Shown: positions 1 to 7,725 of the stretch, piece after piece
How positions within the stretch are numbered: position 1 is the first letter of the stretch
Layout of the letters: every line of letters begins with the position of its first letter
NCBI GenBank assembly: GCA_021815825.1
Contig: JAKAZO010000033.1
Span: forward strand, 1-32,252
Length of the DNA stretch: 32,252 nt
Direction of reading: 5' to 3'
From: Pseudomonadota bacterium
GTDB taxonomy: Bacteria > Pseudomonadota > Alphaproteobacteria > Acetobacterales > Acetobacteraceae
Position numbers and translations under genes: made by a program
Notes under the pieces: generated by a model
Seen by the model: only the letters and a program-made list of their open reading frames with translations
Told to the model about the DNA's origin: nothing
Databases searched by the model: none

Positions 1-669
1 CGGCAGGTGACCGGGATGATCGGCCCTTCCGGCTGCGGCAAGTCCACGCTGCTGCGCGTGCTGAACCGGATGTACGACCTCTATCCGAACCAGCGCGCCA
101 GCGGGCGCGTGCTGATGGATGGGGAGAACATCATCGGCCCGGACGTGGATGTGAACGCGCTGCGCCGCCGGGTCGGCATGGTGTTCCAGCGGCCGACGCC
201 GTTCCCGATGTCCATCTACGAGAACATCGCCTTCGGCGTGCGCCTGCATGAGCGCCTGTCGCGCGCGGAGATGGACGAGCGGGTCGAATGGTCCCTGACC
301 CGCGCCGCGCTGTGGGAGGAAGTGAAAGACCGGCTGCGCAACGCGGCGGGCGGCTTGTCCGGCGGACAGCAGCAGCGGCTCTGCATCGCGCGCAGCATCG
401 CGGTCCGCCCGGAGGTGATCCTGCTCGACGAGCCGACCAGCGCGCTCGACCCGATCAGCACGCTCCGCATCGAGGAACTCATCGATGAACTCAAACGGGA
501 CTTCACCATCGCCATCGTCACCCACAACATGCAACAGGCCGCGCGCGTCGCGGACCAGGTGGCGTTCTTCTATCTCGGCGAGCTGGTCGAGGCGGGTCCA
601 TCGGCGCAGATCTTCACCGCGCCGCACGAACGTCGCACGCAGGAATACATCACCGGTCGATTCGGCTGA
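1..669 (+). CDS. pstB: Phosphate ABC transporter ATP-binding protein PstB (5' end cut by window)
   Basis: This is the ATPase of the high-affinity phosphate importer PstSCAB, which works at the inner face of the cytoplasmic membrane. The reading frame is open from base 1, so the start lies outside the window; about 30-35 N-terminal residues are missing compared with the roughly 257-residue family. Visible motifs in order are Walker A (GPSGCGKST, right at the start), a Q-loop in [10 protein letters not shown] (the FPMSIYENI stretch is typical of PstB), the signature [14 protein letters not shown], Walker [13 protein letters not shown] and the H-loop in VTHNMQQA. The C-terminus, with a [10 protein letters not shown] ending, is also PstB-like. 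phoU follows after a 19-base gap and then phoB, the usual alphaproteobacterial pst order. Regulation by phosphate through PhoB is expected but its site is not in the window. Confidence 0.97.
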   Translation, partial: RQVTGMIGPSGCGKSTLLRVLNRMYDLYPNQRASGRVLMDGENIIGPDVDVNALRRRVGMVFQRPTPFPMSIYENIAFGVRLHERLSRAEMDERVEWSLTRAALWEEVKDRLRNAAGGLSGGQQQRLCIARSIAVRPEVILLDEPTSALDPISTLRIEELIDELKRDFTIAIVTHNMQQAARVADQVAFFYLGELVEAGPSAQIFTAPHERRTQEYITGRFG

Positions 670-688
670 ACCAAGGGGGGAGACGCCC

Positions 689-1411
689 GTGCCGGACGCT
701 CCAGAGCATATCGTGAAGAGCTTCGAACAAGAACTCGCACGGCTGCGCGAGAAGCTGATCGAGATGGGTGGCGTGGTCGAGAGCCAGATGGCGCTGGCGC
801 TGCAGGCCATCGCACAGAAAGACACCGCCGCGGCGATGCGCGCCGTCGAGGAGGACGCGCAGGTCGACGCGCTGGAACGCGAGGTCGAGCAGTTCGTGGT
901 CCGGCTGCTGGCGCTGCGCCAGCCGGTGGCCGATGATCTGCGCCGCATCGTCGGCGCGCTGAAGATCACCGTGGACCTCGAACGCATCGGCGACTACGCC
1001 GCCAATGTCGCCAAGCGCAGCCTCGTGCTCACGGCTTCGGCGGTGCCGTTCAATCTCGGTGGACTGCTGCACATGGGCGCGATGGTGCAGGGCCATCTCA
1101 AGCTCACCGTCGATGCCATCGGCGATGGCGACCTGGCCAAGGCGGTCGAGATCTGGCGTGCCGACGAGCAGGTCGATGATCTGTACAACGTGGTTTTCCG
1201 CGAACTGATCACCTACATGATGGAAGATCCGCGCAGCATCACGCCCTGCACGCATCTCCTGTTCATCAGCAAGAATCTCGAACGGATCGGCGATCACACC
1301 ACCAATATCGCCGAAACGCTGTACTACGCGCTGAGCGGCCAGAGCCTGCCGCAGGCGCGACCGAAGGGCGATCACTCGGCCTATCTCGCCGAGCGTGGGG
1401 AGAAGAGCTGA
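689..1411 (+). CDS. phoU: Phosphate transport system regulator PhoU
   Basis: PhoU (240 residues here) links the Pst transporter to the PhoR/PhoB two-component system and represses the Pho response when phosphate is plentiful. The start is the GTG at 689, because a purine-rich AAGGGGGGAGA lies just upstream at 673-683; longer in-frame upstream extensions run through pstB and are unlikely. The protein consists of two repeated helical PhoU domains. Each carries the family's acidic metal-binding pattern, seen as DLERIGDYAANVAKR in the first half and NLERIGDHTTNIAE in the second. It lies between pstB and phoB with gaps of 19 and 43 bases, so the three are probably one transcript. Nothing unusual is seen in length or motifs. 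Confidence 0.96.
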   Translation: MPDAPEHIVKSFEQELARLREKLIEMGGVVESQMALALQAIAQKDTAAAMRAVEEDAQVDALEREVEQFVVRLLALRQPVADDLRRIVGALKITVDLERIGDYAANVAKRSLVLTASAVPFNLGGLLHMGAMVQGHLKLTVDAIGDGDLAKAVEIWRADEQVDDLYNVVFRELITYMMEDPRSITPCTHLLFISKNLERIGDHTTNIAETLYYALSGQSLPQARPKGDHSAYLAERGEKS

Positions 1412-1454
1412 CATGCAGACAAGCACGACTGCCAGCGAAGCAAGGGGAACGGCG

Positions 1455-2171
1455 ATGTCCGAGTCCGCGGCGAATCAGGCCAAGCCGCTCGTTCTCGTCG
1501 TCGAGGACGAGCTGCCTCTGGTGACGATGCTGCGCTACAATCTCGAGCGGCAGGGCTTCCGCGTCGAGGAAGCCGCCGACGGGCAGGAGGCGCTGGACCG
1601 TATCGGCGAGGTGCAGCCGGACCTGGTCCTGCTCGACTGGATGCTGCCCGGCGTCTCCGGGCTCGAGGTCTGCCGGCAGCTGCGCCGGCGCAGCGCCACC
1701 CGCGACCTGCCCGTGATCATGGTCACGGCGCGAAGCGAGGAGCAGGATTCGGTGCGCGGCCTCGATACCGGCGCGGATGACTACATCACCAAGCCGTTCA
1801 ACATGGATGCGCTGCTGGCGCGGATGCGCGCGCTGCTGCGCCGGGCCAATCCGATGCCGGTGAAGGGGCGTCTGGCGTTCGGCGGCATCGAGCTCGATCT
1901 CGCCTCGCACCGCGTCCAGCGCAGCGGCCGCCCGGTGCATGTGGGGCCGACGGAGTTTCGCCTGCTCGAATTCCTGCTGCAGCATCCGCGGCGCGTGTTC
2001 TCGCGCGAGGAACTGCTGGATGCGGTCTGGGGCAAGGATATCCACGTCGAGCCGCGCACGGTCGATGTCCATATCCGCCGCTTGCGCAAGGCGATCAACG
2101 GCCCGGGTGAGACCGACCTGGTGCGGACCGTGCGCGCCGCTGGCTACGCGCTCGATGTCGAGGTGAGCTGA
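1455..2171 (+). CDS. phoB: Phosphate regulon response regulator PhoB
   Basis: This is an OmpR/PhoB-family transcription factor of 238 residues. The receiver domain covers residues about 12-125, with the acidic pair E17/D18, the phospho-acceptor D61 (in LLDWMLPG), T91 and K113. A winged-helix DNA-binding domain occupies about 140-235 (FRLLEFLLQHP..VFSREELLDAVWG, then RTVDVHIRRLRKAI). The ATG at 1455 is chosen because AAGGGGAA precedes it at 1442-1449 and the receiver begins soon after; an in-frame ATG at 1413, directly after the phoU stop, is the alternative and would add 14 residues. Position behind pstB and phoU supports PhoB rather than another OmpR-type regulator. The sensor kinase phoR is not in the window and may lie upstream of the pst genes. 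Confidence 0.95.
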   Translation: MSESAANQAKPLVLVVEDELPLVTMLRYNLERQGFRVEEAADGQEALDRIGEVQPDLVLLDWMLPGVSGLEVCRQLRRRSATRDLPVIMVTARSEEQDSVRGLDTGADDYITKPFNMDALLARMRALLRRANPMPVKGRLAFGGIELDLASHRVQRSGRPVHVGPTEFRLLEFLLQHPRRVFSREELLDAVWGKDIHVEPRTVDVHIRRLRKAINGPGETDLVRTVRAAGYALDVEVS

Positions 2172-2176
2172 ACGCC

Positions 2177-2200
2177 GCGCTTCACGGCCGCCCGAAGCGC
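2177..2200. terminator. Possible bidirectional hairpin between convergent genes
   Basis: A perfect 7-bp inverted repeat, GCGCTTC (2177-2183) and GAAGCGC (2194-2200), encloses a 10-base loop. It sits 5 bases after the phoB stop and overlaps the last codons of the convergent membrane-protein gene. Neither strand has a T-run after the stem, so intrinsic termination is uncertain. Confidence 0.3.
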
Positions 2201-2622
2201 AACACGGCAATCCCAAAGAAGCCGCCGAGGGCGGTGACGACGAGGACCAGCATACGCAGGCGCGCGGCCAGCGCCGCGGCTTCGGCGGTGAGGCGCGCGT
2301 GCATCTCCGTGCGCGCGCGGCCTACCCGCTCGCCGAGCGGGCCGCCGCCGTCGATGACGAGCGCGGCCTCCTCGCCGAGGCGCGGGCGCATGGCGGCGAG
2401 CGCGGCCGCCGGGTCCGCGGCCGTGGCGGTCGTCAGCGCCTCGTCGAGCATGGCGTCTCGCGTCAGGGCGCGCATCAGCGGCACCGGCACCGCGTAGGTC
2501 GCGAACAGCCCGACGAGGCCGACGACCGCGAAGGCCATGGCCAGGAACGCGGCCCAACCGCCACCGCCGCCTGCCCTTCCGCTGCGGGGGACGGCGCGCT
2601 GCGGATCCTCGTGCTGCATCAT
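2182..2622 (-). CDS. Small membrane protein of unknown function, two transmembrane helices
   Basis: I do not recognise a family for this 146-residue protein. A basic, Gly-rich N-terminus (residues 1-22) is followed by a clear hydrophobic segment (about 23-45), a soluble region rich in Ala and acidic residues (about 50-118), and a second hydrophobic segment near the C-terminus (about 122-141) ending in RFGRP. The middle part is probably periplasmic; AALVIDGGGPLGERVGRARTEMHARLT hints at a small globular segment before the second helix, loosely like the sensor part of a truncated membrane signalling protein. The start ATG at 2622 is preceded by GAGGCGAGGCG; the longer frame to 2682 lacks a site. 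It converges on phoB with 10 bases between the stops. Strong third-position GC bias supports it as a real gene. Confidence 0.7.
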   Translation of the reverse strand: MMQHEDPQRAVPRSGRAGGGGGWAAFLAMAFAVVGLVGLFATYAVPVPLMRALTRDAMLDEALTTATAADPAAALAAMRPRLGEEAALVIDGGGPLGERVGRARTEMHARLTAEAAALAARLRMLVLVVTALGGFFGIAVLRFGRP

Positions 2623-2786
2623 CGCCTCGCCTCGTTCCGATGGGTCACGGTGTTCGTTCGCCCGTTCGTGGCGGGCCGTCAACCCATGGTAAAGGAGGCG
2701 CGATCTTGTAACGTTGAATTGGGTGGCAGCCGGCCCGCGCCGGGCTGGGTGCGCGGCGGTGAAGCCAGCTCGACTTGGGAGGATGG

Positions 2787-3752
2787 ATGGCCGGCTTGGT
2801 CGACTGGGTCGTGTCGGTGGATGGCTGGCTGCGTCAGGCGATGGGTGCGCCGGACGACGAGGTGGCGCTGCCGGGGAACGATCGTCCGCCCCTGGACGGG
2901 GTGATGCCCGTCGCGGCTTTGCCTGCCTCGGGCCTATCCGCCGGCGCGGCCGACCCGTTCGCGATCCGTGACATGATCTGCGGGCCGGGGCACATGCTGC
3001 CCGGCGGGGCGGAGGAGGCGCAATGGCTGGCGCGGCCGCTCGGACTCAGCGAAAAGACGACGCTGCTGCTGCTCGCCGCCGGGCGCGGGGGCGAGGCCGC
3101 GGCGATCGCCGCCGGCTTCGGTACCTGGGTGGAGGCCTATGAGGCTGACCATGACCTGCTCGCGCTCTGCGAGGCGCGGCTGCAGCGCGAGCAGCTCACC
3201 CGGCGCGTTCACGCCCAGCCCTGGCATCCGGCGGTGCCGTGGTTCAAGCCGCGCGCGGCGACCCACGCGCTCGCGCTGATGCCGCTGCGCGGCATCGCCG
3301 CCGGGCCGGTGCTGCACGCGCTGGCCGGCGCGCTGCGGCCGGGCGGCAATCTGGTGCTGCTCGAACTGGTCGCCGACCGGCCGCTGGATCCGTCGGAGCC
3401 GGCGGTGGCCGCCTGGATCAGGGCCGAGCAGCGGCCACCGCCGCTATCCTCCGGCGCGGAGATCACGCAGAGCCTGGTCGAGGCCGGTTTCGACGTGCGC
3501 GTGGTCGAGGACGAAGGCCAGCGCCATCGCCGCCACGTGCTGGCGGGCTGGCAGCGGCTGATGGCGGCGGGGCCGGCGCCGCTGCGAGAGGCGCGCGCGC
3601 GGGTGCTGGCCGAGGCGGAGTTGTGGATGCAGCGGCTGCGGCTGATGGAGATGCGCCGGCTGCGCCTGGTGCGCTGGCACGCCATCCTCGCTGCGCGCCC
3701 GCCGGGCTTGGGCGAAGCGGCCGCGTCTGGCGAGGCTCCACCGAAGGGCTGA
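2787..3752 (+). CDS. Methyltransferase-like protein, paralogue A
   Basis: A 321-residue protein with the outline of a class I SAM-dependent methyltransferase. After a short N-terminal region comes LLLLAAGRGGEAAAIA (residues about 93-108) in the place of motif I, then an acidic strand end in WVEAYEAD (about 114-121), and later GALRPGGNLVLLELV, which matches the post-motif III strand region. The C-terminal third is helical and Arg-rich. The first glycine of the usual GxGxG is Ala here, whereas the downstream paralogue has GAGRGG. The ATG at 2787 is preceded by GGGAGG (2777-2782). The protein is similar along most of its length to the next gene (shared GGAxEAQ, RPLGLSE, FGTW, RLRLM, RLRLVRWH). 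Substrate unknown; a non-catalytic or altered SAM-binding role is possible. Confidence 0.75.
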   Translation: MAGLVDWVVSVDGWLRQAMGAPDDEVALPGNDRPPLDGVMPVAALPASGLSAGAADPFAIRDMICGPGHMLPGGAEEAQWLARPLGLSEKTTLLLLAAGRGGEAAAIAAGFGTWVEAYEADHDLLALCEARLQREQLTRRVHAQPWHPAVPWFKPRAATHALALMPLRGIAAGPVLHALAGALRPGGNLVLLELVADRPLDPSEPAVAAWIRAEQRPPPLSSGAEITQSLVEAGFDVRVVEDEGQRHRRHVLAGWQRLMAAGPAPLREARARVLAEAELWMQRLRLMEMRRLRLVRWHAILAARPPGLGEAAASGEAPPKG

Positions 3753-3810
3753 GGGCCGGTCTGATCGCGCCGCGGCGGTTGCCGACCGCGCTGGGGCCAG
3801 GTCACAGCGG

Positions 3811-3841
3811 CGGCAGAAAGAATTTGTCAATTCTCCTGCCG
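3811..3841. promoter_or_regulatory. Long AT-cored inverted repeat between the methyltransferase-like genes
   Basis: CGGCAG (3811-3816) pairs with CTGCCG (3836-3841), and AGAATT (3819-3824) pairs with AATTCT (3829-3834) around a TGTC loop, giving 12 bp with one small internal bulge. It lies 26 bases before the ATG of the second methyltransferase-like gene. No T-run follows, so it is not a typical terminator. TTGTCA in the centre (3824-3829) could be a -35 hexamer, but no good -10 is seen. An operator or an mRNA structure is more likely; this is inference. Confidence 0.5.
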
Positions 3842-3867
3842 TCTCATGACCGACGGAAGGAGATCGC

Positions 3868-4815
3868 ATGGGCTCCCTGGTTGACCGCGTCCTGGCGCGG
3901 CAATTTTGGCGAGGATCGGTCGCGTCTCGAGCCGCGGCTGAGACCCCACGCCCGGCGCCCGGCGCGCCGCCGGCCCGCGCGGCGGGCGCCGCCGCAGGCG
4001 CGGCCACGGAACCCGAGGCGAGCCTCGGCGCCGCCGCGGCCCGCGCGGCGCTGTGCGACGATCTCTGCGGCCCCGGGCTCAGCCTGCCCGGTGGCGCGTC
4101 CGAGGCGCAGCGCCTCGTGCGTCCGCTCGGGCTCTCCGAACAGACGACATTGCTGATGCTAGGTGCCGGCCGGGGCGGCGAGGCGGCGGCGATCGCCAGC
4201 GGCTTCGGCACCTGGATCGAGGCGTACGAGGCCGATCCCGCCCAGAGCGCGCGGGCGCAACTGCTCCTGCAACAGACCAATCTGTCGCGCCGCGTCCGGC
4301 TCTCCAGCTGGGAACCGAAGGCACCGGAGCTGAATCGGCACCGCTGCCAGCACGCTTTCTCCATGATGTCCCTGCGCGGCGCGGCGCCTGAACCGGTGCT
4401 GCGGGCCATCGCCGATATGCTCGGGCCCGGCAGCCAGCTCGTCCTGCTCGAATTCGTCGCCCCGACGCCGCTCGATCCGTCCGACCCCACGGTCGCCGCG
4501 TGGCTGCGTGCCGAGGAACTCGCCGGGCCGCTCGGCAGCGAGGCCGCGATCACGAGCAGCCTGACCGGGCTGGGCTTCGATGTCCGCATCACCGAGGATC
4601 TCTCGGCGCTGCATCGCACCCAGGCCTTGGGAGCCTGGCAGGAGCTGCTCAGCCGCCAGCGTGGCCGCAAGCTGCAGCCCGCGACCGCGGCGGTGATGGT
4701 GACGGAAGCCGAGCGCTGGCTGCTGCGCCTGCGGCTGATGCAGGACCACAGGCTTCGCCTGGTGCGCTGGCATGGTATCCTGGGCGTGCCGCCTCCGCGC
4801 CAGGCGGCGTCTTGA
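3868..4815 (+). CDS. Methyltransferase-like protein, paralogue B
   Basis: A 315-residue paralogue of the gene just upstream. It opens with a similar MxxLVD, followed by an Ala/Pro-rich low-complexity stretch (about 20-60) and then the shared core: LCGPGLSLPGGASEAQ, RPLGLSEQTTLLMLGAGRGG (motif I at about 95-104, with an intact GxGxG), FGTWIEAYEAD, a ML-GPGSQLVLLEFV strand, and the C-terminal RLRLMQDHRLRLVRWHG. The fold is most likely a class I SAM-dependent methyltransferase; the substrate is not evident. The start ATG at 3868 has a strong GGAAGGAG site (3855-3862). It is separated from paralogue A by 115 bases holding an inverted repeat, so it may be transcribed or regulated separately. A perfect 16-bp tandem duplication covers its last codons and stop. 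Confidence 0.78.
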   Translation: MGSLVDRVLARQFWRGSVASRAAAETPRPAPGAPPARAAGAAAGAATEPEASLGAAAARAALCDDLCGPGLSLPGGASEAQRLVRPLGLSEQTTLLMLGAGRGGEAAAIASGFGTWIEAYEADPAQSARAQLLLQQTNLSRRVRLSSWEPKAPELNRHRCQHAFSMMSLRGAAPEPVLRAIADMLGPGSQLVLLEFVAPTPLDPSDPTVAAWLRAEELAGPLGSEAAITSSLTGLGFDVRITEDLSALHRTQALGAWQELLSRQRGRKLQPATAAVMVTEAERWLLRLRLMQDHRLRLVRWHGILGVPPPRQAAS

Positions 4816-4834
4816 CAGGGCGGCGTCTTGACAG
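4803..4834. repeat. Perfect 16-bp tandem duplication
   Basis: The 16-mer GGCGGCGTCTTGACAG occurs at 4803-4818 and again, without change, at 4819-4834. The first copy contains the stop codon of the upstream methyltransferase-like gene; the second lies in the gap before rpmJ. Each copy holds a consensus TTGACA hexamer. Confidence 0.95.
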
Positions 4835-4856
4835 GCCGGGGCGCGCAGCCTAGCAA
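4828..4856 (+). promoter_or_regulatory. Probable sigma-70 promoter for rpmJ
   Basis: TTGACA (4828-4833) is a full match to the -35 consensus. After exactly 17 bases comes TAGCAA (4851-4856), a 3 of 6 match to the -10 consensus. Transcription would start near 4863, about 30 bases before the rpmJ ATG. The other TTGACA (4812-4817), in the first copy of the duplication, has no plausible -10 at 16-18 bases. Confidence 0.55.
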
Positions 4857-4892
4857 CCCGCGACATTTCCGCGAGTTCCGGGGCGCCTGACG

Positions 4893-5018
4893 ATGAAAAT
4901 CCGCAACAGTCTGAAATCGGCGAAGCTGCGCGACAAGAATTGCCGCGTCGTCCGCCGCCATGGCCGGGTCTATGTCATCAACAAGAAGAATCCGCGCATG
5001 AAGGCGCGGCAGGGCTGA
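4893..5018 (+). CDS. rpmJ: 50S ribosomal protein bL36
   Basis: This gene encodes 41 residues beginning [17 protein letters not shown] and ending [11 protein letters not shown]. It is the bL36 protein of the large ribosomal subunit. It is the alphaproteobacterial form with a single cysteine, so it lacks the four-ligand zinc ribbon of the zinc-binding form. The [15 protein letters not shown] core is highly characteristic. The ATG at 4893 is the only sensible start; the Shine-Dalgarno signal is weak, with only a G-rich stretch at 4879-4885. The gene stands alone, outside the ribosomal protein operons, as is common for rpmJ in this class, and probably has its own promoter upstream. The glcD start follows 71 bases after its stop. 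Confidence 0.95.
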   Translation: MKIRNSLKSAKLRDKNCRVVRRHGRVYVINKKNPRMKARQG

Positions 5019-5089
5019 CGCGCAGGCACCTTGCGAGGCGCACCGATCGGGGCCATTTTGCCGCGGTCGGGGCTGCTGGGAGTGGTGCC

Positions 5090-6520
5090 ATGATCGCATT
5101 GCCGGAACCGAAGGCCGAGGTGCTCGCCCGCCGCGACGATATCGTCGCCGGCCTCAGGGCGCTGTTGCCCGCGGACGCGGTGATCGCCGAGCCCGAGCGG
5201 CTGCGTCCCTACGAAACCGATGGTCTGACCGCCTACCGCCAGATCCCCCTGGCCGTGGCTCTGCCCTCGACCACCGACGAGGTCGCCGCGGTGATGGCGT
5301 TCTGCCATCGCGAAGGGGTGCGAGTCGTGCCGCGTGGCGCCGGCACCAGCCTTTCCGGCGGCGCCCTGCCACTGGCGGATGCGATCGTGATCGGTCTGAT
5401 GCGCCTCAACCGCATCCTCAGCGTCGATTACGCCGACCGCGTTGCCGTGGTGCAGGCCGGGGTGACGAATATCGGCATCACGCAGCGCGTGCAGGAGGAG
5501 GGGTTCTTCTACGCTCCGGACCCGTCCAGCCAGCTCGCCTGCATGATCGGCGGCAACGTCAACATGAATTCCGGCGGCGCGCACTGCCTGAAATACGGCG
5601 TGACCGCGAACAATCTGCTCGGCCTCAGGATCGTCACCGTCGAGGGCGAGATCGTCGAGATCGGCGGCGCGCATCTCGATGCCGCCGGTTATGACTGGCT
5701 CGGCCTGCTCACCGGCAGCGAGGGCCAGCTCGCCATCGTCACCGAAGTCACGGTGCGCATCCTGCGCAGCCCGGAAGGGGCGCGTGCCATGCTGGCCGGG
5801 TTCCGCGCCAACGAGGTCGCCGGTGCCTGCGTCGATGCCATCATCTCCTCGGGCATCATCCCGGTTGCGCTCGAATTCATGGATCGCCCGGCGATCCATG
5901 CCTGCGAGGCCTTCGCCCACGCCGGCTACCCGCTCGATGCCGAAGCGCTGCTGATCATCGAGGTCGAGGGCAGCGTCGAGGAGCAGGACCGGCTGCTCGG
6001 GCAGATCCGCACCATCTGCGAGCGCTTCGATCCGGTCAGCCTGCGCGTGGCGCAGACGGCGGAGGAATCAGCGGCGATCTGGAAGGGCCGCAAGGGCGCG
6101 TTCGGCGCCGTCGGGCGCATCAGCCCGGACTATCTCTGCATGGACGGCACGATCCCGACCTCGCGTCTGCCGGAAGTGCTCGGCCGCATCGGCGCCATGA
6201 GCCGCGAATACGGGCTGCAGGTCGCCAACATCTTCCACGCCGGGGACGGCAATCTGCACCCGCTCATCATGTTCGACGCCAACGATCCGGCCTCGATGCA
6301 CAAGGCCGAGTGTTTCGGCGCCGACATCCTCAAGCTCTGCGTCGAGGTCGGCGGCTGTCTCACCGGCGAGCATGGCGTCGGGGTCGAGAAGCGCGACCTG
6401 ATGGACGTGCAGTTCACCCCGACCGAGCTGGACCAGCAGCGCCGCATCAAGTCCGCCTTCGATCCCGGCTGGCTGCTCAATCCCCACAAGGTCTTTCCGC
6501 TCGCCGCCGCGGCGGCATGA
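5090..6520 (+). CDS. glcD: Glycolate oxidase FAD-linked subunit GlcD
   Basis: GlcD is the main FAD-binding subunit of membrane-associated glycolate oxidase/dehydrogenase (GlcDEF), which oxidises glycolate to glyoxylate. The 476-residue product is close to the family's 480-500. The N-terminal PCMH-type FAD domain shows PSTTDEVAAVMAFC and PRGAGTSLSGG (about 81-91), then NIGGNVNMNSGG-like phosphate contacts in CMIGGNVNMNSGG. The C-terminal FAD-oxidase domain shows NIFHAGDGNLHP (about 380-391) with the metal-binding His residues, and GGCLTGEHGVGVEKRD. The ATG at 5090 is chosen because FAD-domain homology begins just after it; longer upstream frames run into rpmJ. The stop overlaps the glcE start by 4 bases. 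D-lactate dehydrogenase is a related family, but the glcE and glcF neighbours decide for GlcD. Confidence 0.96.
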   Translation: MIALPEPKAEVLARRDDIVAGLRALLPADAVIAEPERLRPYETDGLTAYRQIPLAVALPSTTDEVAAVMAFCHREGVRVVPRGAGTSLSGGALPLADAIVIGLMRLNRILSVDYADRVAVVQAGVTNIGITQRVQEEGFFYAPDPSSQLACMIGGNVNMNSGGAHCLKYGVTANNLLGLRIVTVEGEIVEIGGAHLDAAGYDWLGLLTGSEGQLAIVTEVTVRILRSPEGARAMLAGFRANEVAGACVDAIISSGIIPVALEFMDRPAIHACEAFAHAGYPLDAEALLIIEVEGSVEEQDRLLGQIRTICERFDPVSLRVAQTAEESAAIWKGRKGAFGAVGRISPDYLCMDGTIPTSRLPEVLGRIGAMSREYGLQVANIFHAGDGNLHPLIMFDANDPASMHKAECFGADILKLCVEVGGCLTGEHGVGVEKRDLMDVQFTPTELDQQRRIKSAFDPGWLLNPHKVFPLAAAAA

Positions 6521-7716
6521 GCGTGCTGGCGCCGGAGAGCGAGGCCGAACTCGCCGCCAGCATCCGGTCCGCCTGGGAGGCAGGCGAGCCGCTCGCCATC
6601 CAGGGCAATGGCAGCAAGGGCGCCATGCTGCGCCCGGTGCAGGCCGCGCGCACGCTGTCGACCCGCGCGCTGTCCGGGATTTCGCTCTACGCGCCGAACG
6701 AACTCATCCTCGAGGCCGGCGCCGGCACCCCTCTCGCGACGGTAGAGGCGGCGGTGGCGGCGGCGGGCCAGCAGATCATCGCCGAGCCGCCGGATCTGTC
6801 CGCCCTGCTCGGCGCGAGTTCGGTCCAGACCATCGGCGGTGTCGTGGCGGCGAATCTGTCCGGCCCGCGCCGCGTCGCCGCCGGGGCGATGCGCGACCAT
6901 CTGCTCGGCATCCGCGCCGTCAATGGCACCGGCGAGGTCATCCGCTCCGGCGGGCGGGTGCTGAAGAATGTCACCGGGCTCGACCTCTGCAAGCTGCTGG
7001 CCGGCAGCCATGGCACGCTCGGCGTGCTCAGCGCGGTGACGATCAAGGTCCTGCCGGCGGCCGAGTCCGCGGGCACGCTGGTGCTCGGGGGGCTGGATCC
7101 CGCGAGGGCCGTGGCCGCCTTGTCCGCCGCCCTGGGCTCGCCCTACGGCGTTTCCGGCGCCGCCTTCCTGCCCGCTGCGGCGGCGGCGCGCGTGCCGGCG
7201 CTGGCCGGACTCGGCGCTTCGGCGACGCTGGTCCGGATCGAGGAATTCGCCGTCTCGGTCGCCTATCGCACGGCGCGGCTCCGCGATGATCTCGCCCGCT
7301 TCGGTCGCGCCGACCTGCTCGATGACCCGGCCAGCCGAGCCGTCTGGCGTGCGGTGCGCGACGTGGTGCCGCTCGCGGGTGGGTCGGGGGAGACGGTGTG
7401 GCGGGTCTCGGTGCGCCCGTCGTCCGGTCCGGCCGTGCTCGAAGCCGCCGAGGCGGCGGGCGGGTGCGGCATGCTCGATTGGGGGGGCGGCCTGGTCTGG
7501 ATCACCGCCCCGACGGCGGCGGCCGAGGCGGTGATGGCGGGCGCGCGCGCCGCCGGCGGCACCTGGATGCTGATGCGCGCCCCGGAGACATTGCGGGCCG
7601 TTCTGCCGGTGGTGCCGCCGGAGCCGCCGGCGCTGGCGCGGCTGACCCGGGCGGTGAAGGCCGCTTTCGACCCCAAGGGCATCCTCAATCCCGGGCGCGT
7701 CTTCGCCGGAGTGTGA
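6517..7716 (+). CDS. glcE: Glycolate oxidase FAD-binding subunit GlcE
   Basis: GlcE is the second flavin-fold subunit of the GlcDEF complex. The 399-residue product carries an FAD-binding PCMH-type domain: the segment ASSVQTIGGVVAANLSGPRR (around residue 103-122) and GGRVLKNVTGLDLCKLLAGSHGTLG are typical GlcE landmarks. The C-terminus ends in VKAAFDPKGILNPGRVF, the conserved tail of this flavoprotein family. It is somewhat longer than the E. coli protein (about 350), with an Ala-rich middle. The ATG at 6517 overlaps the glcD stop (ATGA), so translation is probably coupled, and glcF begins 9 bases after its stop. Confidence 0.95.
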   Translation: MSVLAPESEAELAASIRSAWEAGEPLAIQGNGSKGAMLRPVQAARTLSTRALSGISLYAPNELILEAGAGTPLATVEAAVAAAGQQIIAEPPDLSALLGASSVQTIGGVVAANLSGPRRVAAGAMRDHLLGIRAVNGTGEVIRSGGRVLKNVTGLDLCKLLAGSHGTLGVLSAVTIKVLPAAESAGTLVLGGLDPARAVAALSAALGSPYGVSGAAFLPAAAAARVPALAGLGASATLVRIEEFAVSVAYRTARLRDDLARFGRADLLDDPASRAVWRAVRDVVPLAGGSGETVWRVSVRPSSGPAVLEAAEAAGGCGMLDWGGGLVWITAPTAAAEAVMAGARAAGGTWMLMRAPETLRAVLPVVPPEPPALARLTRAVKAAFDPKGILNPGRVFAGV

Positions 7717-7725
7717 CAGGCCGCG

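Noticed and set aside
485-688. N-terminal extension of phoU into pstB
   Set aside because: The extension is an Arg/Ser-rich shadow of pstB; the GTG at 689 has a strong ribosome-binding site and matches the start of the PhoU family.
3444-5099. Open frame of 551 codons on the minus strand opposite the methyltransferase-like genes and rpmJ
   Set aside because: Ser/Arg-rich, no motif, and it covers the certain rpmJ gene on the other strand.
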